From Clostridia bacterium (GTDB lineage Bacteria; Bacillota; Clostridia; Christensenellales; Borkfalkiaceae), in assembly GCA_900769545.1 (NCBI GenBank), contig CAAGGZ010000070.1, positions 1-35,890 on the forward strand: 35,890 bases of DNA, written 5' to 3'. A program made the position numbers and the translations under genes. The notes beneath the pieces are model-generated. The model was given only the letters and a program-made list of their open reading frames with translations. It had not been told where the DNA came from and made no database searches. Shown piece by piece: positions 1-7,984 of this stretch (positions within the stretch are counted from its first letter, which is position 1; each line of letters starts with the position of its first letter).

Positions 1-21
1 AGACGTGTGCTCTTCCGATCT
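1..21. other. Illumina adapter remnant (not genomic)
   Basis: The first 21 bases, beginning AGACGTGTGCTCTTCC, match the 3' part of the TruSeq read-2 adapter as I remember it. The whiA reading frame is intact up to base 22 and becomes nonsense relative to the family once the adapter starts. This is untrimmed library sequence at a contig end and should be masked. Confidence 0.95.
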
Positions 22-486
22 ATAACCCGTTTTTCCGCTCTCGTTGGGCAATGTACAACTGCCGCCGCCCAAAAACGCGCCTTGAATATAGGCGATTTTT
101 CTTTCTTCCGTAGAAACCAACGAAGCGGAAATTCCTTCCTTAAAACCTTCGCCAGAGCGGTTTAAAAGCCTAAGCTCTTTTAAAACGTCATACACATAGT
201 TTTTCGGACATTGAAGCAGCAGCTTATCTCGATGGCTCATTCTATCCAACGTTGCATTAGTGATAGAAAGCTCCGCGCCAAACGTCTCCGAAAACAGAGC
301 CATAAAAAACTCCGCCACGTTTTCCGTTTCACTGACGATAAAAAAAGTAGGATCTCCGTCCTTTACGCCAATCGTGCCGCTGGTACGAACAAACGCGGAT
401 ATGCCTGCTTTCTTTTCCGCAAGCGCATCCGTCGTACCGATTCCACGGTTGATAATCTCTTTTTTTACGTCTGAAGTGAAGCTCAT
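22..486 (-). CDS. whiA: WhiA, DNA-binding regulator, N-terminal 155 residues (cut by contig end)
   Basis: The protein starts MSFTSDVKKEI and has the LAGLIDADG-like N-terminal domain typical of WhiA, ending in the family block YIQGAFLGGGSCTLPN before the contig runs into adapter. The C-terminal helix-turn-helix half is missing because the sequence ends, not because the gene is broken. In Streptomyces WhiA controls sporulation septation; in Firmicutes it is a conserved DNA-binding protein linked to division and chromosome organisation. It starts 6 bases after the PHP gene stop, so it is the last visible gene of a murB-PHP-whiA operon. Family assignment rests on recognised motifs and on this neighbourhood, which is normal for Clostridia. 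Confidence 0.9.
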
Positions 487-492
487 ATATTT

Positions 493-1269
493 TTATAACC
501 TATTCTTAAATGCCTGAAAACGGAACGTTGGCAAACGCCCGTCAATATTATCTATCCTATCGTAAGGGAAATTTATTCTTTTCAGTTGCTCCTCAACGAT
601 TTTTATATCGCCCACTCTGTCCGCCGAATGCGCATCCGAGTTAATAATAAACCGAGCCTGCGTCTTTTGCGCTATATTGGAAAGCTCCTCATCGGACAAG
701 TGCGTCTTTTTGGAGTTCAACTCGATGTATGTCCCCAAATCTGCGGCGCATTTTGCAACCTCCAGCGTATCGGCAGGGCACAAATATCCTAAATGCGTAA
801 TTGCGTCGATTGGATTGTTTTTAATCACGTTGATATAGGCAGTCGTATTGCGTTTTATCAATTTTTCGGGGGCTTTTGCCCTAAACTTATCATTGATAAA
901 ATTACCGCCGCCGTAATGGAGCCAATTTTTCAATCCGTCATAACGCACAAATACGTGCTTACCGCACAAATAAATATCAAACAATTCGTAATCAGCTTCC
1001 GTTAAGTCCGCATTGCCTGTCTCGCCTAAAATATTCGACTCGATACCCACCAACACATCGATCCCAAATTGAACGGCAGCCGCTTTGCAGTCGGCAATAT
1101 AGTTTTTCATTTGTTTACGGCGCAACCCAAATGCCACGTGCGAAAAGCCGTGGTCGCTGATACCAATTTGTTTCAGCCCTATCTCTTTCGCCATTGCGGC
1201 ATTTTCCCCCACGGAGTTTTTTCCGTGCGAGTACGGTGTATGCGTATGATAATCAGCCGTTAAAATCAA
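493..1269 (-). CDS. PHP-domain phosphoesterase
   Basis: A 258-residue protein of the PHP (polymerase and histidinol phosphatase) superfamily. Metal-binding motifs appear in the expected order: DYHTHTPYSHG at residues 6-16, ISDHG near 37-41, GIES near 75, THLG near 158, and NSDAHS near the C-terminus. It is a cytoplasmic metal-dependent phosphohydrolase resembling YcdX and HisK-type proteins; the substrate cannot be read from sequence. It follows murB after 11 bases and precedes whiA by 6, so it is cotranscribed. A PHP gene between murB and the rapZ-yvcK-whiA genes is common in Clostridia, but rapZ and yvcK are not between PHP and whiA here. Histidinol phosphatase is possible but not favoured, since no his genes are nearby. 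Confidence 0.85.
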   Translation of the reverse strand: MILTADYHTHTPYSHGKNSVGENAAMAKEIGLKQIGISDHGFSHVAFGLRRKQMKNYIADCKAAAVQFGIDVLVGIESNILGETGNADLTEADYELFDIYLCGKHVFVRYDGLKNWLHYGGGNFINDKFRAKAPEKLIKRNTTAYINVIKNNPIDAITHLGYLCPADTLEVAKCAADLGTYIELNSKKTHLSDEELSNIAQKTQARFIINSDAHSADRVGDIKIVEEQLKRINFPYDRIDNIDGRLPTFRFQAFKNRL

Positions 1270-1280
1270 TCTATACTCCT

Positions 1281-2159
1281 TTAGGTTAGATACCGTATTT
1301 CCTCTTCTAATATTATGCCCGTTTTGGCGTACACGCTTTCTTTGATTCTTGTTATGAGCGCACGCACATCTTTTTCACAAGCTCCGCCGCCGTTTATAAT
1401 AAAATTGGCGTGTTCTTCCGCAATATAAGCATTCCCTTGCTTTATGCCTTTTAATCCCGTTTCCTCAATCAATTTCCCAGCGGAGAGCCCATCGGGATTT
1501 TTAAACACGCAACCCATACTCTTGCCTTTGGGTAAATGCGCCCTTCGTTTTAAATACTCTTTTTCTCTTTCCAAAATACAGCGTTCGCTTTCTTCTTGCA
1601 AGTTCAACTCTGCGCCAAGAATAACATCGTTATTCTGCATAAAAACGCTTTGTTTATACGAATATGCACACTCCTCAAGCGAGAGTTTTTTTATTTCACC
1701 GTCTCTTAACACGGTAACGCTTTGCACCACGCTTGCCATATATTTTCCGCTAACACCTGCGTTCATATAAAGCGCTCCGCCAAGCGTACACGGGATTCCA
1801 GCCAAAAACTCAACACCGCTTCTTCGCGCGTATCGACACGCCCGAAGCAAAGTCCCGCTGTTCGTCCCTGCAAGCGCAAACACCGTCTTCCCTATTTGCG
1901 CGCCGATAAGCTCTTTCATACACACAACAATTTTGTCATTTGGCTCGTCGGGAGGTAAAATATTGCTCATATTCCCAACTATACAATATTCCGTTTCAAA
2001 AGCCTGCAACCTTGAAATCACACGCCGTACTTCTTCAACGGTCTTTGGGTAAATTGCGAGCTTTGCCAAACCGCCAATTCCAATCAAGCTATGTTTCGAT
2101 AAATCAAAAGGAGATTGCGTTTTAATACCTGGCAATACAAAGCTAAGTTTCTGCAACAA
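1281..2159 (-). CDS. murB: UDP-N-acetylenolpyruvoylglucosamine reductase MurB
   Basis: MurB uses FAD and NADPH to reduce the enolpyruvyl group and form UDP-MurNAc in cytoplasmic peptidoglycan synthesis. Visible family blocks are VGNMSNIL (FAD contact), GIPCTLGGALYMNAG, YSYKQSVF, MGCVFKNP, SAGKLIEETGLKG and HANFIIN. The proton-donor Ser of the usual GS-FKNP block reads as Cys here. The frame stays open upstream to 2300, but that extension crosses the nagA terminator and is Lys-rich and non-conserved. I chose TTG at 2159 because AGAGG lies 8 bases upstream, giving 292 residues, near the usual length. GTG at 2168 is an alternative. It is first in the operon with PHP and whiA. Confidence 0.88.
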   Translation of the reverse strand: MLQKLSFVLPGIKTQSPFDLSKHSLIGIGGLAKLAIYPKTVEEVRRVISRLQAFETEYCIVGNMSNILPPDEPNDKIVVCMKELIGAQIGKTVFALAGTNSGTLLRACRYARRSGVEFLAGIPCTLGGALYMNAGVSGKYMASVVQSVTVLRDGEIKKLSLEECAYSYKQSVFMQNNDVILGAELNLQEESERCILEREKEYLKRRAHLPKGKSMGCVFKNPDGLSAGKLIEETGLKGIKQGNAYIAEEHANFIINGGGACEKDVRALITRIKESVYAKTGIILEEEIRYLT

Positions 2160-2167
2160 GTTATACA

Positions 2168-2172
2168 CCTCT
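2168..2172 (-). promoter_or_regulatory. Ribosome binding site deciding the murB TTG start
   Basis: AGAGG on the minus strand, 8 bases before TTG at 2159. It is the only good Shine-Dalgarno sequence in the region where MurB homology begins. It directly abuts a possible -10 hexamer, so promoter and ribosome site cannot both work in the usual way for this start. Confidence 0.5.
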
Positions 2173-2201
2173 ATTGTAACATATTTTTTTTGTTTTTGAA
2201 A
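2173..2201 (-). promoter_or_regulatory. Possible murB promoter
   Basis: TTTCAA at 2201-2196, a 17-base spacer, and TACAAT at 2178-2173. The predicted start of transcription, near 2166, would lie past the AGAGG site and leave an almost leaderless message. It may therefore be a chance match in an A-rich stretch, or the start codon may be misassigned. Confidence 0.35.
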
Positions 2202-2274
2202 GTATTTCTTCCGCTTTTGACGAATTTTCACGAAAGAACTTTTACTTATTTTATGCTCCTCTGTTTTTTCGTAT

Positions 2275-2306
2275 GAAAAAAGAGCCTGAGTAAAACCCAA
2301 GCTCTT
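2275..2306 (-). terminator. Rho-independent terminator after nagA
   Basis: On the minus strand an 11-bp stem (AAGAGCTTGGG pairing with CTCAGGCTCTT, two G-T pairs) with loop TTTTA runs directly into six T residues. It lies 16 bases past the nagA stop and separates the amino-sugar unit from murB. Confidence 0.88.
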
Positions 2307-2321
2307 CTGTTTTCTATTGGT

Positions 2322-3470
2322 TTAAGCCTTATAAACAACTTTACCGTCACGCACCGTCAAAATAACGTCGAATTTATCGTTGATTACCGTAAAGTCTGCG
2401 CGTTTGCCAACCTTAATGCTACCGATTTCATCGGCAAGCCCAAGATTCTTTGCAGGATTGATGGTAGCGCAATCCACGGCTTTCGTGAAAGGTACGCCTA
2501 CCTTTTCCGTCAAGTTTTGCACCGCGCGATTCATTCGCAAAACGCTCCCTGCCAGCGTTCCGTCCTCCAAACGAGCTTCCCCGTTCTTCACATAAACGGT
2601 TTGACCGCCGAGCTCACTGATACCGTCGGGAATCCCCTTCGCACGCATTGCGTCGGTAATAAGGGTGAGCTTATCATCAGGCTTGTTCTTCACAAGCAAA
2701 CGCATTGCAGGAACGGATACGTGAATGGTGTCTGCAATCAATTCGCAATTGAGTTCGTCAAACAACATCGCGCTGCCCACCGTACCGATTTCACGATGAT
2801 GAAGCCCAGTCTGCGCATTATAGGTATGCGTTACGTTGCAAGCGCCTGCGGAAATAGCTTTTTCAATGTCCGCAACCTTTGCTCCTGTATGACCAATAGA
2901 AGGAACAATGCCTTTTTTCGACAAATGCGCAATAAATGCGTCCGCTCCTTCTACTTCGGGTGCAAGCGTTACAATACGAATTGCATTACCGCTCGCTTCA
3001 TTGTATTTGTCAAAAGCTTCTATATCGGGAGCTTTTACATACTCCAAAGGCTGAGCGCCTTTATGCGCCGCCGCAATAAACGGGCCTTCCAAATGCACGC
3101 CGACAACTCTTGCGCCGTCTTCGGGAGCGGAATCTTTATACGCCTTCACCGCCTGCATAGCTTTCGTGATATTTTCGGGGCTCTGCGTCATGGTCGTAAC
3201 GCAGAACGACGTCGTACCTTCCGCCGCAACCGTATTGGCAATAATGGAAATATCTTTTACCGTTCCGTCCATACCGTCACTGCCGCCTGCGCCGTGAATA
3301 TGCTGATCGACAAAACCGGGCAATACAATGGCGTTTTCGGGGAGCTCGATAACCTCTGCCGTTTTATCTGCGCAACGGGAGATTTTTTCAATCTTTTCAT
3401 TAAAGCAAACCGTACATTTTTTCAAACCCTCACCGTCTACGTAAACGGTGACATTCTTAAAACTTTTCAT
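2322..3470 (-). CDS. nagA: N-acetylglucosamine-6-phosphate deacetylase
   Basis: NagA removes the acetyl group from GlcNAc-6-P to give glucosamine-6-P and acetate, the committed cytoplasmic step of GlcNAc catabolism and cell-wall recycling. The 382-residue amidohydrolase shows DQHIHGAGG (metal site), VHLEGPF, IGHTGA, THTYNA and LITDAM with the catalytic Asp, then the closing block GLADEIGSIKVGKRADF. A TTG further upstream at 3494 is in frame. ATG at 3470 is preferred because GGAG lies 9 bases upstream and the protein then begins MKSFKNVTVY like its family. It follows the ROK kinase gene after 38 bases and ends at a strong terminator. Confidence 0.95.
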   Translation of the reverse strand: MKSFKNVTVYVDGEGLKKCTVCFNEKIEKISRCADKTAEVIELPENAIVLPGFVDQHIHGAGGSDGMDGTVKDISIIANTVAAEGTTSFCVTTMTQSPENITKAMQAVKAYKDSAPEDGARVVGVHLEGPFIAAAHKGAQPLEYVKAPDIEAFDKYNEASGNAIRIVTLAPEVEGADAFIAHLSKKGIVPSIGHTGAKVADIEKAISAGACNVTHTYNAQTGLHHREIGTVGSAMLFDELNCELIADTIHVSVPAMRLLVKNKPDDKLTLITDAMRAKGIPDGISELGGQTVYVKNGEARLEDGTLAGSVLRMNRAVQNLTEKVGVPFTKAVDCATINPAKNLGLADEIGSIKVGKRADFTVINDKFDVILTVRDGKVVYKA

Positions 3471-3508
3471 TTGTATATTCTCCTGCTCTCTCAAAATACC
3501 GTTCTAAG

Positions 3509-4888
3509 TTAAGCGTTTGCAGGCAACGAAGCCGCTGCAATACTCTGACCAACACGACGGTTATTTTCGTCGGGAAGACCAATATCAAGCGTCGCAAATT
3601 CGGGATATTCAGCCGCCAAGACTTCCTTACAGGTAGCAAGAATAATGTCGCCGCCTTTGCCGCCCATTACTCGCCCGAGCAACAACATATGCTTAATATC
3701 GTAGAACTTCGCATAGAAAGGAATGGTATGGGCAAGATATACGCCGATATCTTCAAAAATCTGTCTTGCAAGTGCGTCATCATTTGCCATGAGCGCCTGA
3801 ATTTCCTTCAATTTCTGCGCAGGCGTTAAACCGTCTGCAAACTTGTGTCCGCCTGCTTCTGCAAGCTTAATAACGGCGTCTTGCGAGAAATACTTACAGC
3901 CAACGCCGAAGTCTCCGCTCCATTCGTCCTGCATTGCGCCCTCGTTGAAGTCTACGGGAGCGAAAGCAAGCTCCGAAAGCCAACCGTTGATACCGCCCTG
4001 CATATTGATATAACCAACTGCTTCGCTGGTACCCATAGCGATACCCAACACGCCGTTGTCTTCCAAATCAATTGCGCCAGCCAAAGCCGTTACGTCGCCG
4101 TCGTTTGCTACTTCCAAAGGAATTTCCTTCCCGTATTCCTTGCTCATTTCTTTCGCTACGTTGATATACATATTTTTTACGTAATCGCCGTGCTTGGATT
4201 TGTCAACCTTGATAAACAAGGACGCAACCATGATTTTATTGTCCACGTATACGCCTGCGGACGAAACGCCGATTGCGTCAACGGTGGGCATTTTAGAAGC
4301 CGCCGTCTTCATCGCCGTCAAAATTTCATTGTAGTGATAAGTAGGGTCTTCCGTAACTTTCGGATTCCAAACTACTTCTTCGCTGTATACAACTTCGCCG
4401 TTGATAACTGCGCTCACCTTTCTATCGGAGCCGCCTGCGTCAAAGCCGATACGGCAACCGTCCAAATAACCGCCAACACGGATAGAAGCGTTCTTCTGTT
4501 CGGGAATCTGGTTTTCTTCAAGCCAAATCACCTCGAAAGGCTTTTCGTAAACGCCGCTCATAAAATCCACGTCAAACGCACGGAGCCCCTCAAGGGTGTA
4601 CGCCTGTTTCAAGTATTCGTAAATAGATTTACTGCCTGCAACGTAAATTTTAAAGCCGCCGACAACCCACAAAATGGTTTTCGCCAAACGTTCTGCAATA
4701 CGGAAATTCAAAGCGTCGTTGATTCCGTCCGCCAAAGCGTTGTACTTATACACGTAGTTGTAACCGTTGCTACGTTCTGCAACGAGCGTTACTTCCACGC
4801 CCTTACCGCTCTTTTTCACTTCCGCGTCAAAATCGGAAAGAGCCTTAATCATAGGATAAAAGTTTTTGTCTAATACAGGCATTCTCAT
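3509..4888 (-). CDS. ROK-family sugar kinase with about 145-residue N-terminal extension
   Basis: A 459-residue protein. The C-terminal two thirds is a ROK fold: phosphate loop FDAGGSDRKVSAV near residue 149, VEVxNDGD-type active site in EVANDGDVTALAGAI, and adenosine-side loop GIAMGTSEAVGYI. The zinc motif CxCGxxGC of many ROK proteins is absent. The first 145 residues are unlike classic glucokinase or NagK, but this long form occurs in other gut Firmicutes (from memory). Adjacency to nagA suggests it phosphorylates GlcNAc, ManNAc or a related amino sugar; this is inference. ATG at 4888 has AGGAG 10 bases upstream; a second ATG at 4882 is possible. It is the first gene of a two-gene operon with its own promoter. 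Confidence 0.85.
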   Translation of the reverse strand: MRMPVLDKNFYPMIKALSDFDAEVKKSGKGVEVTLVAERSNGYNYVYKYNALADGINDALNFRIAERLAKTILWVVGGFKIYVAGSKSIYEYLKQAYTLEGLRAFDVDFMSGVYEKPFEVIWLEENQIPEQKNASIRVGGYLDGCRIGFDAGGSDRKVSAVINGEVVYSEEVVWNPKVTEDPTYHYNEILTAMKTAASKMPTVDAIGVSSAGVYVDNKIMVASLFIKVDKSKHGDYVKNMYINVAKEMSKEYGKEIPLEVANDGDVTALAGAIDLEDNGVLGIAMGTSEAVGYINMQGGINGWLSELAFAPVDFNEGAMQDEWSGDFGVGCKYFSQDAVIKLAEAGGHKFADGLTPAQKLKEIQALMANDDALARQIFEDIGVYLAHTIPFYAKFYDIKHMLLLGRVMGGKGGDIILATCKEVLAAEYPEFATLDIGLPDENNRRVGQSIAAASLPANA

Positions 4889-4922
4889 AACCGTATTTCT
4901 CCTCACTATATTATTTGGCAAT

Positions 4923-4950
4923 ATTATACAACACAAACGCTTGATTTCAA
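4923..4950 (-). promoter_or_regulatory. Promoter of the ROK kinase-nagA operon
   Basis: TTGAAA at 4950-4945, a 16-base spacer and a perfect TATAAT at 4928-4923, leaving a leader of about 28 bases before ATG 4888. Confidence 0.85.
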
Positions 4951-5025
4951 TAGAAATTCTTTCACTGCTTTTTGGAATTCTTTCGGAAAATTATCAGGTG
5001 AAATATTTAGACGAAAAAGAGCGTG

Positions 5026-5054
5026 AAAAACGCGGCGAGATTTCTCTCGCCGCG
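5026..5054 (-). terminator. Terminator of the membrane protein-pgm-LRR operon
   Basis: A perfect 10-bp stem CGCGGCGAGA/TCTCGCCGCG with loop GAAA on the minus strand, followed by TTTTT. It lies about 140 bases past the LRR stop. The plus side also has a T-rich tail, so it may work in both directions. Confidence 0.8.
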
Positions 5055-5161
5055 CGTTTTAATTTTGCCATATTTTCGCCTTCCTTACGAGCAACTTGTT
5101 CCTTTATTCCTTTACACAAAGGAGCCAAGTTTATGGCTGAATTTTTTAAATCCTACCGCAA

Positions 5162-5189
5162 TTTTGCATTTTGCACTTTGCATTTTGCA
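5162..5189. repeat. Heptamer tandem repeat (TTTTGCA)x4
   Basis: Four head-to-tail copies of TTTTGCA, one with a T-to-C change at its first base, begin 6 bases past the LRR gene stop. They are contiguous with no spacers, so this is a microsatellite-like tract and not a CRISPR. Function unknown. Confidence 0.8.
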
Positions 5190-5195
5190 TTTGCG

Positions 5196-6227
5196 TTAGC
5201 ACTCGTATCCCCAAACAATAGAATCAATAGAAAAATCCCAACTCGAACTCCAACCACTCGGCTGACTTGCCGCTTCGCAATAAATCGTCAAATCGTAACA
5301 ATTTGAGAACGTATATTCACCAATACTCGTCACGCTGTCGGGAATTACCACGCTCGTCAAACTGCTACAAAAAGCGAACACACGACAACCAATAGTTACC
5401 ACGCAGTCGGGAATTACCACGCTCGTCAAACTGCTACATTCATAAAACGCACTATCCCCAATACTTGCCACGCTGTCACCAATAACCACGCTCGTCAAAC
5501 CGCTACAACCATAGAATGCCTGATTACCAATAGTTGTCACGCAGTCGGGAATTACCACGCTCGCCAACCTGTAACAATATTCAAACGTAGAAGAGCCAAT
5601 ACTTGTCACTCTGTCGGGAATGGCTACGCTCGTTAAACTATCACACCATTCAAACGCAGAATCACCAATACTTGCCACGCTGTCGGGAATTACCACGCTC
5701 GTCATACTGCTACATCTTAAGAACGCCTTATAACCAATACTCGTCACACTGTCGGGAATTACCACGCTCGCCAACCTGTAACAATTTTGGAACGCCCGTT
5801 CGCCAATACTTATCACAGGCAAGTCCTTATAGGTAGTAGGAATTATCAAATCGGTATCTGTACAGGTGCCAATCCCCACTACGGAGTAATACATTCCGTC
5901 CGAAGATAATTCATAGTCCAACCCCACACTGCCGACTACAGGCTCTTCATAACCACCGCTCTCAGAAGAACTGTCTTCCTCAGAACTACTATCCTCCATC
6001 GAACTGTTTACTTCCTCGGAAGAATTTTCTTCTTCACTTGAAACTTCTTCTATAGAACTGCTTTCGTCAATCGAACTATTTTCTGTAACACTTCCGCTTT
6101 CGGAAACTGCGTTCGACAAGGTCTCATCCAAAGAACTGCTACTGTCGTTTTGTGTACACGCCGCAAAACCGACCGTCAACAACAGACAAGACAACAAAGA
6201 TAAAAGTTTTAACGATTTGTTTTTCAT
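5196..6227 (-). CDS. BspA-type leucine-rich-repeat lipoprotein
   Basis: A 343-residue exported protein. Residues 1-24 form a lipoprotein signal with Cys24 in GFAAC. Residues 28-95 are a Ser/Glu-rich linker. Residues 139-322 hold eight LRR_5 units of 23 residues with the pattern xSIGxxAFxxCxxLxSVVIPDSV, each keeping one Cys. The tail SQPSGWSSSWDF resembles the usual end of this family. Such proteins form surface solenoids and often mediate adhesion or protein binding; the partner here is unknown. ATG at 6227 has GGGAG 9 bases upstream. It starts 14 bases after pgm and is probably cotranscribed, an odd pairing of a surface protein with a central enzyme. Confidence 0.85.
   Translation of the reverse strand: MKNKSLKLLSLLSCLLLTVGFAACTQNDSSSSLDETLSNAVSESGSVTENSSIDESSSIEEVSSEEENSSEEVNSSMEDSSSEEDSSSESGGYEEPVVGSVGLDYELSSDGMYYSVVGIGTCTDTDLIIPTTYKDLPVISIGERAFQNCYRLASVVIPDSVTSIGYKAFLRCSSMTSVVIPDSVASIGDSAFEWCDSLTSVAIPDRVTSIGSSTFEYCYRLASVVIPDCVTTIGNQAFYGCSGLTSVVIGDSVASIGDSAFYECSSLTSVVIPDCVVTIGCRVFAFCSSLTSVVIPDSVTSIGEYTFSNCYDLTIYCEAASQPSGWSSSWDFSIDSIVWGYEC
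5270..5813 (-). repeat. Eight 69-bp coding repeats (LRR units)
   Basis: DNA encoding the eight 23-residue LRR units. The units are similar enough at DNA level (recurrent GGGAATTACCACGCTCG on the plus strand) for unequal recombination to change copy number, and for short-read assembly to collapse them. Confidence 0.75.
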
Positions 6228-6241
6228 TTTTTATGGCTCCC

Positions 6242-7957
6242 TTATTTTGCTTTTTCCAACAACTCAGAAACGGCAGATTTTAACTCGGTAAGTTTTGCGT
6301 TTGCCGCCGCCTCGTCTTTTGCCTTTAACGAGTAGTAAATTTTCAACTTCGGTTCGGTACCGCTGGGACGAACGCACACGAACGAGCCTCCGTCCAATTC
6401 GTAATACACGCAGTTGCATTTGGGAATATCCATCGTTTCCACTTCGCCATTTAAAAGCGTGCGTTTTGCCGCGCTGTAATCACGGACTGCGTTTACTTTA
6501 ATGCCTGCGATTTCGTCCACTTTCAACGTCTTTAACCCGTCTACCACGGCGTTCATTTCTTTCATGGCGTTCAAGCCCGAATACTGCACGGAGACGTTAA
6601 GGTCGAGCACGAAACCGTACTTTTGATAGATTTCCTGCAATCTGCCGTAAACGCTCTTACCGATATAGGTATAGTAGCAAACCATTTCCGCACAGAGCAT
6701 AGAAGCCACCACGGCGTCCTTATCTCTTGCGTGCGTACCGCGAAGATACCCGCAGGATTCCTCAAAGCCGAAAATGTATGTATGCTTTCCGTCGGCTTCC
6801 CACTGCTTGATTTTCTCGCCGATGAACTTAAAACCAACGGGCGTTTCGTACAAAGTTACGCCGTAATCGTCGCAAAGTGCTTTCGCCATACCTGTCGTAA
6901 CGAAAGATTTCACTACCGCCGCATTTTTAGGCATTGTTCCGTCCTCGGAAAGTCTTGTCAAAATATAATCAAGCAACAAAATACCTACTTGGTTACCCGA
7001 AAGCGCAACAAACTCCCCATTGTCGTCCTTTAACGCCACGCCGAGTCTGTCGGAGTCGGGGTCGGTACCAAATACAACGTCTGCGTTGATTTTATTGGCA
7101 AGCTCAATACCCATAGAAAGCGTTTCCTTAAACTCGGGATTGGGTACTTTAACCGTGGAGAACTCCGTATCTTTGGTTGTCTGCGCTTCCACAATCGTGG
7201 TATTGATACCGAGCTTTTTCAAAATCGTCGTAACGGGTACATAGCCGCTACCGTGAACGGGTGTGTAGACAAGTTTTAAATTAGCTCCGCATTTTTCTAC
7301 AGCTTCTTTGGAAAGGGTGAGCTTAGAAAGCTCCTCAATGTAATCTTTATCGAGCTGTTTTGTCACAGGCACGATAAGCGGGCTTTCGTCCACTGCAGAA
7401 ACGGAAAGGTAGTCTTTGATTTCTTCGATATACGATACTACTTTTGCCGTGTCTTCGGGGGACATTTGCGCTCCATCCTCGCCGTAAACTTTATAACCGT
7501 TATATTGCTTGGGGTTGTGGCTCGCCGTAATCATAATACCTGCAATCGTCTTTAAATAGCGAACTGCATACGAAAGCATAGGAACGGGATGCACGTCGTC
7601 GAAAAGATAGGCTTTGATACCGTTTTTCGCCAATACGCCTGCGGAAACTTTTGCAAATTCTTCCGACTTTCTTCTCGTGTCATAGGAAATGACAACGCCG
7701 CGCTCCATTGCCGCCACGCCGAGCGTTTTAATCCATTCCGCAAGACCTTGCGTTGCGCGCATTACGGTGTAAATATTCATCATATTCATACCATAACCAA
7801 TTACACCGCGCATACCTGCCGTGCCGAACTCAAGCTCTCCACCGAAGCGGTACTCTATTTCCTTTTCATCGTTTGCAATCGACTGCAAATCCTGTCTGCC
7901 CTCATCATTCAATCTTTTGTCATTGAGCCAGGTTTCGTAATTTTTGCGATAATCCAT
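6242..7957 (-). CDS. Phosphoglucomutase/phosphomannomutase (alpha-D-phosphohexomutase)
   Basis: Interconverts hexose 1- and 6-phosphates in the cytoplasm, linking glycolysis with nucleotide-sugar and glycogen synthesis. The 571-residue length and N-terminus match the PgcA/PMM2-like clostridial group. Visible are GELEFGTAGMRG near 40, the catalytic phosphoserine loop ITASHNPKQYNGYK, the metal loop GTDPDSDRLGV, the sugar loop FGFEESCGYL and the phosphate site VRPSGTEPKLKIYY near the C-terminus, so all four domains are present. A TTG start at 7969 is in frame, but ATG at 7957 with GGAGG 5 bases upstream is better. It lies 27 bases after the membrane protein gene. Specificity (glucose versus mannose) is not decided by sequence alone. 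Confidence 0.93.
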   Translation of the reverse strand: MDYRKNYETWLNDKRLNDEGRQDLQSIANDEKEIEYRFGGELEFGTAGMRGVIGYGMNMMNIYTVMRATQGLAEWIKTLGVAAMERGVVISYDTRRKSEEFAKVSAGVLAKNGIKAYLFDDVHPVPMLSYAVRYLKTIAGIMITASHNPKQYNGYKVYGEDGAQMSPEDTAKVVSYIEEIKDYLSVSAVDESPLIVPVTKQLDKDYIEELSKLTLSKEAVEKCGANLKLVYTPVHGSGYVPVTTILKKLGINTTIVEAQTTKDTEFSTVKVPNPEFKETLSMGIELANKINADVVFGTDPDSDRLGVALKDDNGEFVALSGNQVGILLLDYILTRLSEDGTMPKNAAVVKSFVTTGMAKALCDDYGVTLYETPVGFKFIGEKIKQWEADGKHTYIFGFEESCGYLRGTHARDKDAVVASMLCAEMVCYYTYIGKSVYGRLQEIYQKYGFVLDLNVSVQYSGLNAMKEMNAVVDGLKTLKVDEIAGIKVNAVRDYSAAKRTLLNGEVETMDIPKCNCVYYELDGGSFVCVRPSGTEPKLKIYYSLKAKDEAAANAKLTELKSAVSELLEKAK

Positions 7958-7984
7958 AATAACCTCCAAATGAGTATTTTTTAC

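Larger units (their letters stand above)
4951..5195. other. Intergenic region between ROK kinase and LRR gene
   Basis: The gene-free stretch 4889-5195 holds the ROK promoter, the 5031-5054 hairpin, a second weak hairpin (TCCTTT/AAAGGA around 5110-5123) and a heptamer tandem repeat at 5162-5189. A plus-strand ATG at 5133 has a good AAAGGAG site, but its 57-codon frame runs antisense into the LRR gene and I do not call it. No gene is supported. Confidence 0.6.

Noticed and set aside
2160..2300. N-terminal extension of murB up to 2300
   Set aside because: It crosses the nagA terminator hairpin, is Lys-rich and has no MurB similarity.
2517..3512. 331-codon plus-strand frame opposite nagA
   Set aside because: Antisense to a well-conserved gene, with no family resemblance and no ribosome site. 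The same reasoning removes 3845-4873, 11386-12573 and 33484-35052.
5162..5189. Possible CRISPR-like short repeats
   Set aside because: The heptamers are contiguous without spacers, and no cas gene is present.
5133..5306. 57-codon plus-strand frame with a good AAAGGAG site 8 bases before ATG
   Set aside because: It runs through the heptamer repeat and antisense into the LRR gene end, its composition is Arg/Asn-rich without pattern, and no promoter precedes it. It could be tested by ribosome profiling.
5270..5813. LRR coding repeats as a mobile or CRISPR array
   Set aside because: They encode regular 23-residue LRR units in one open frame.
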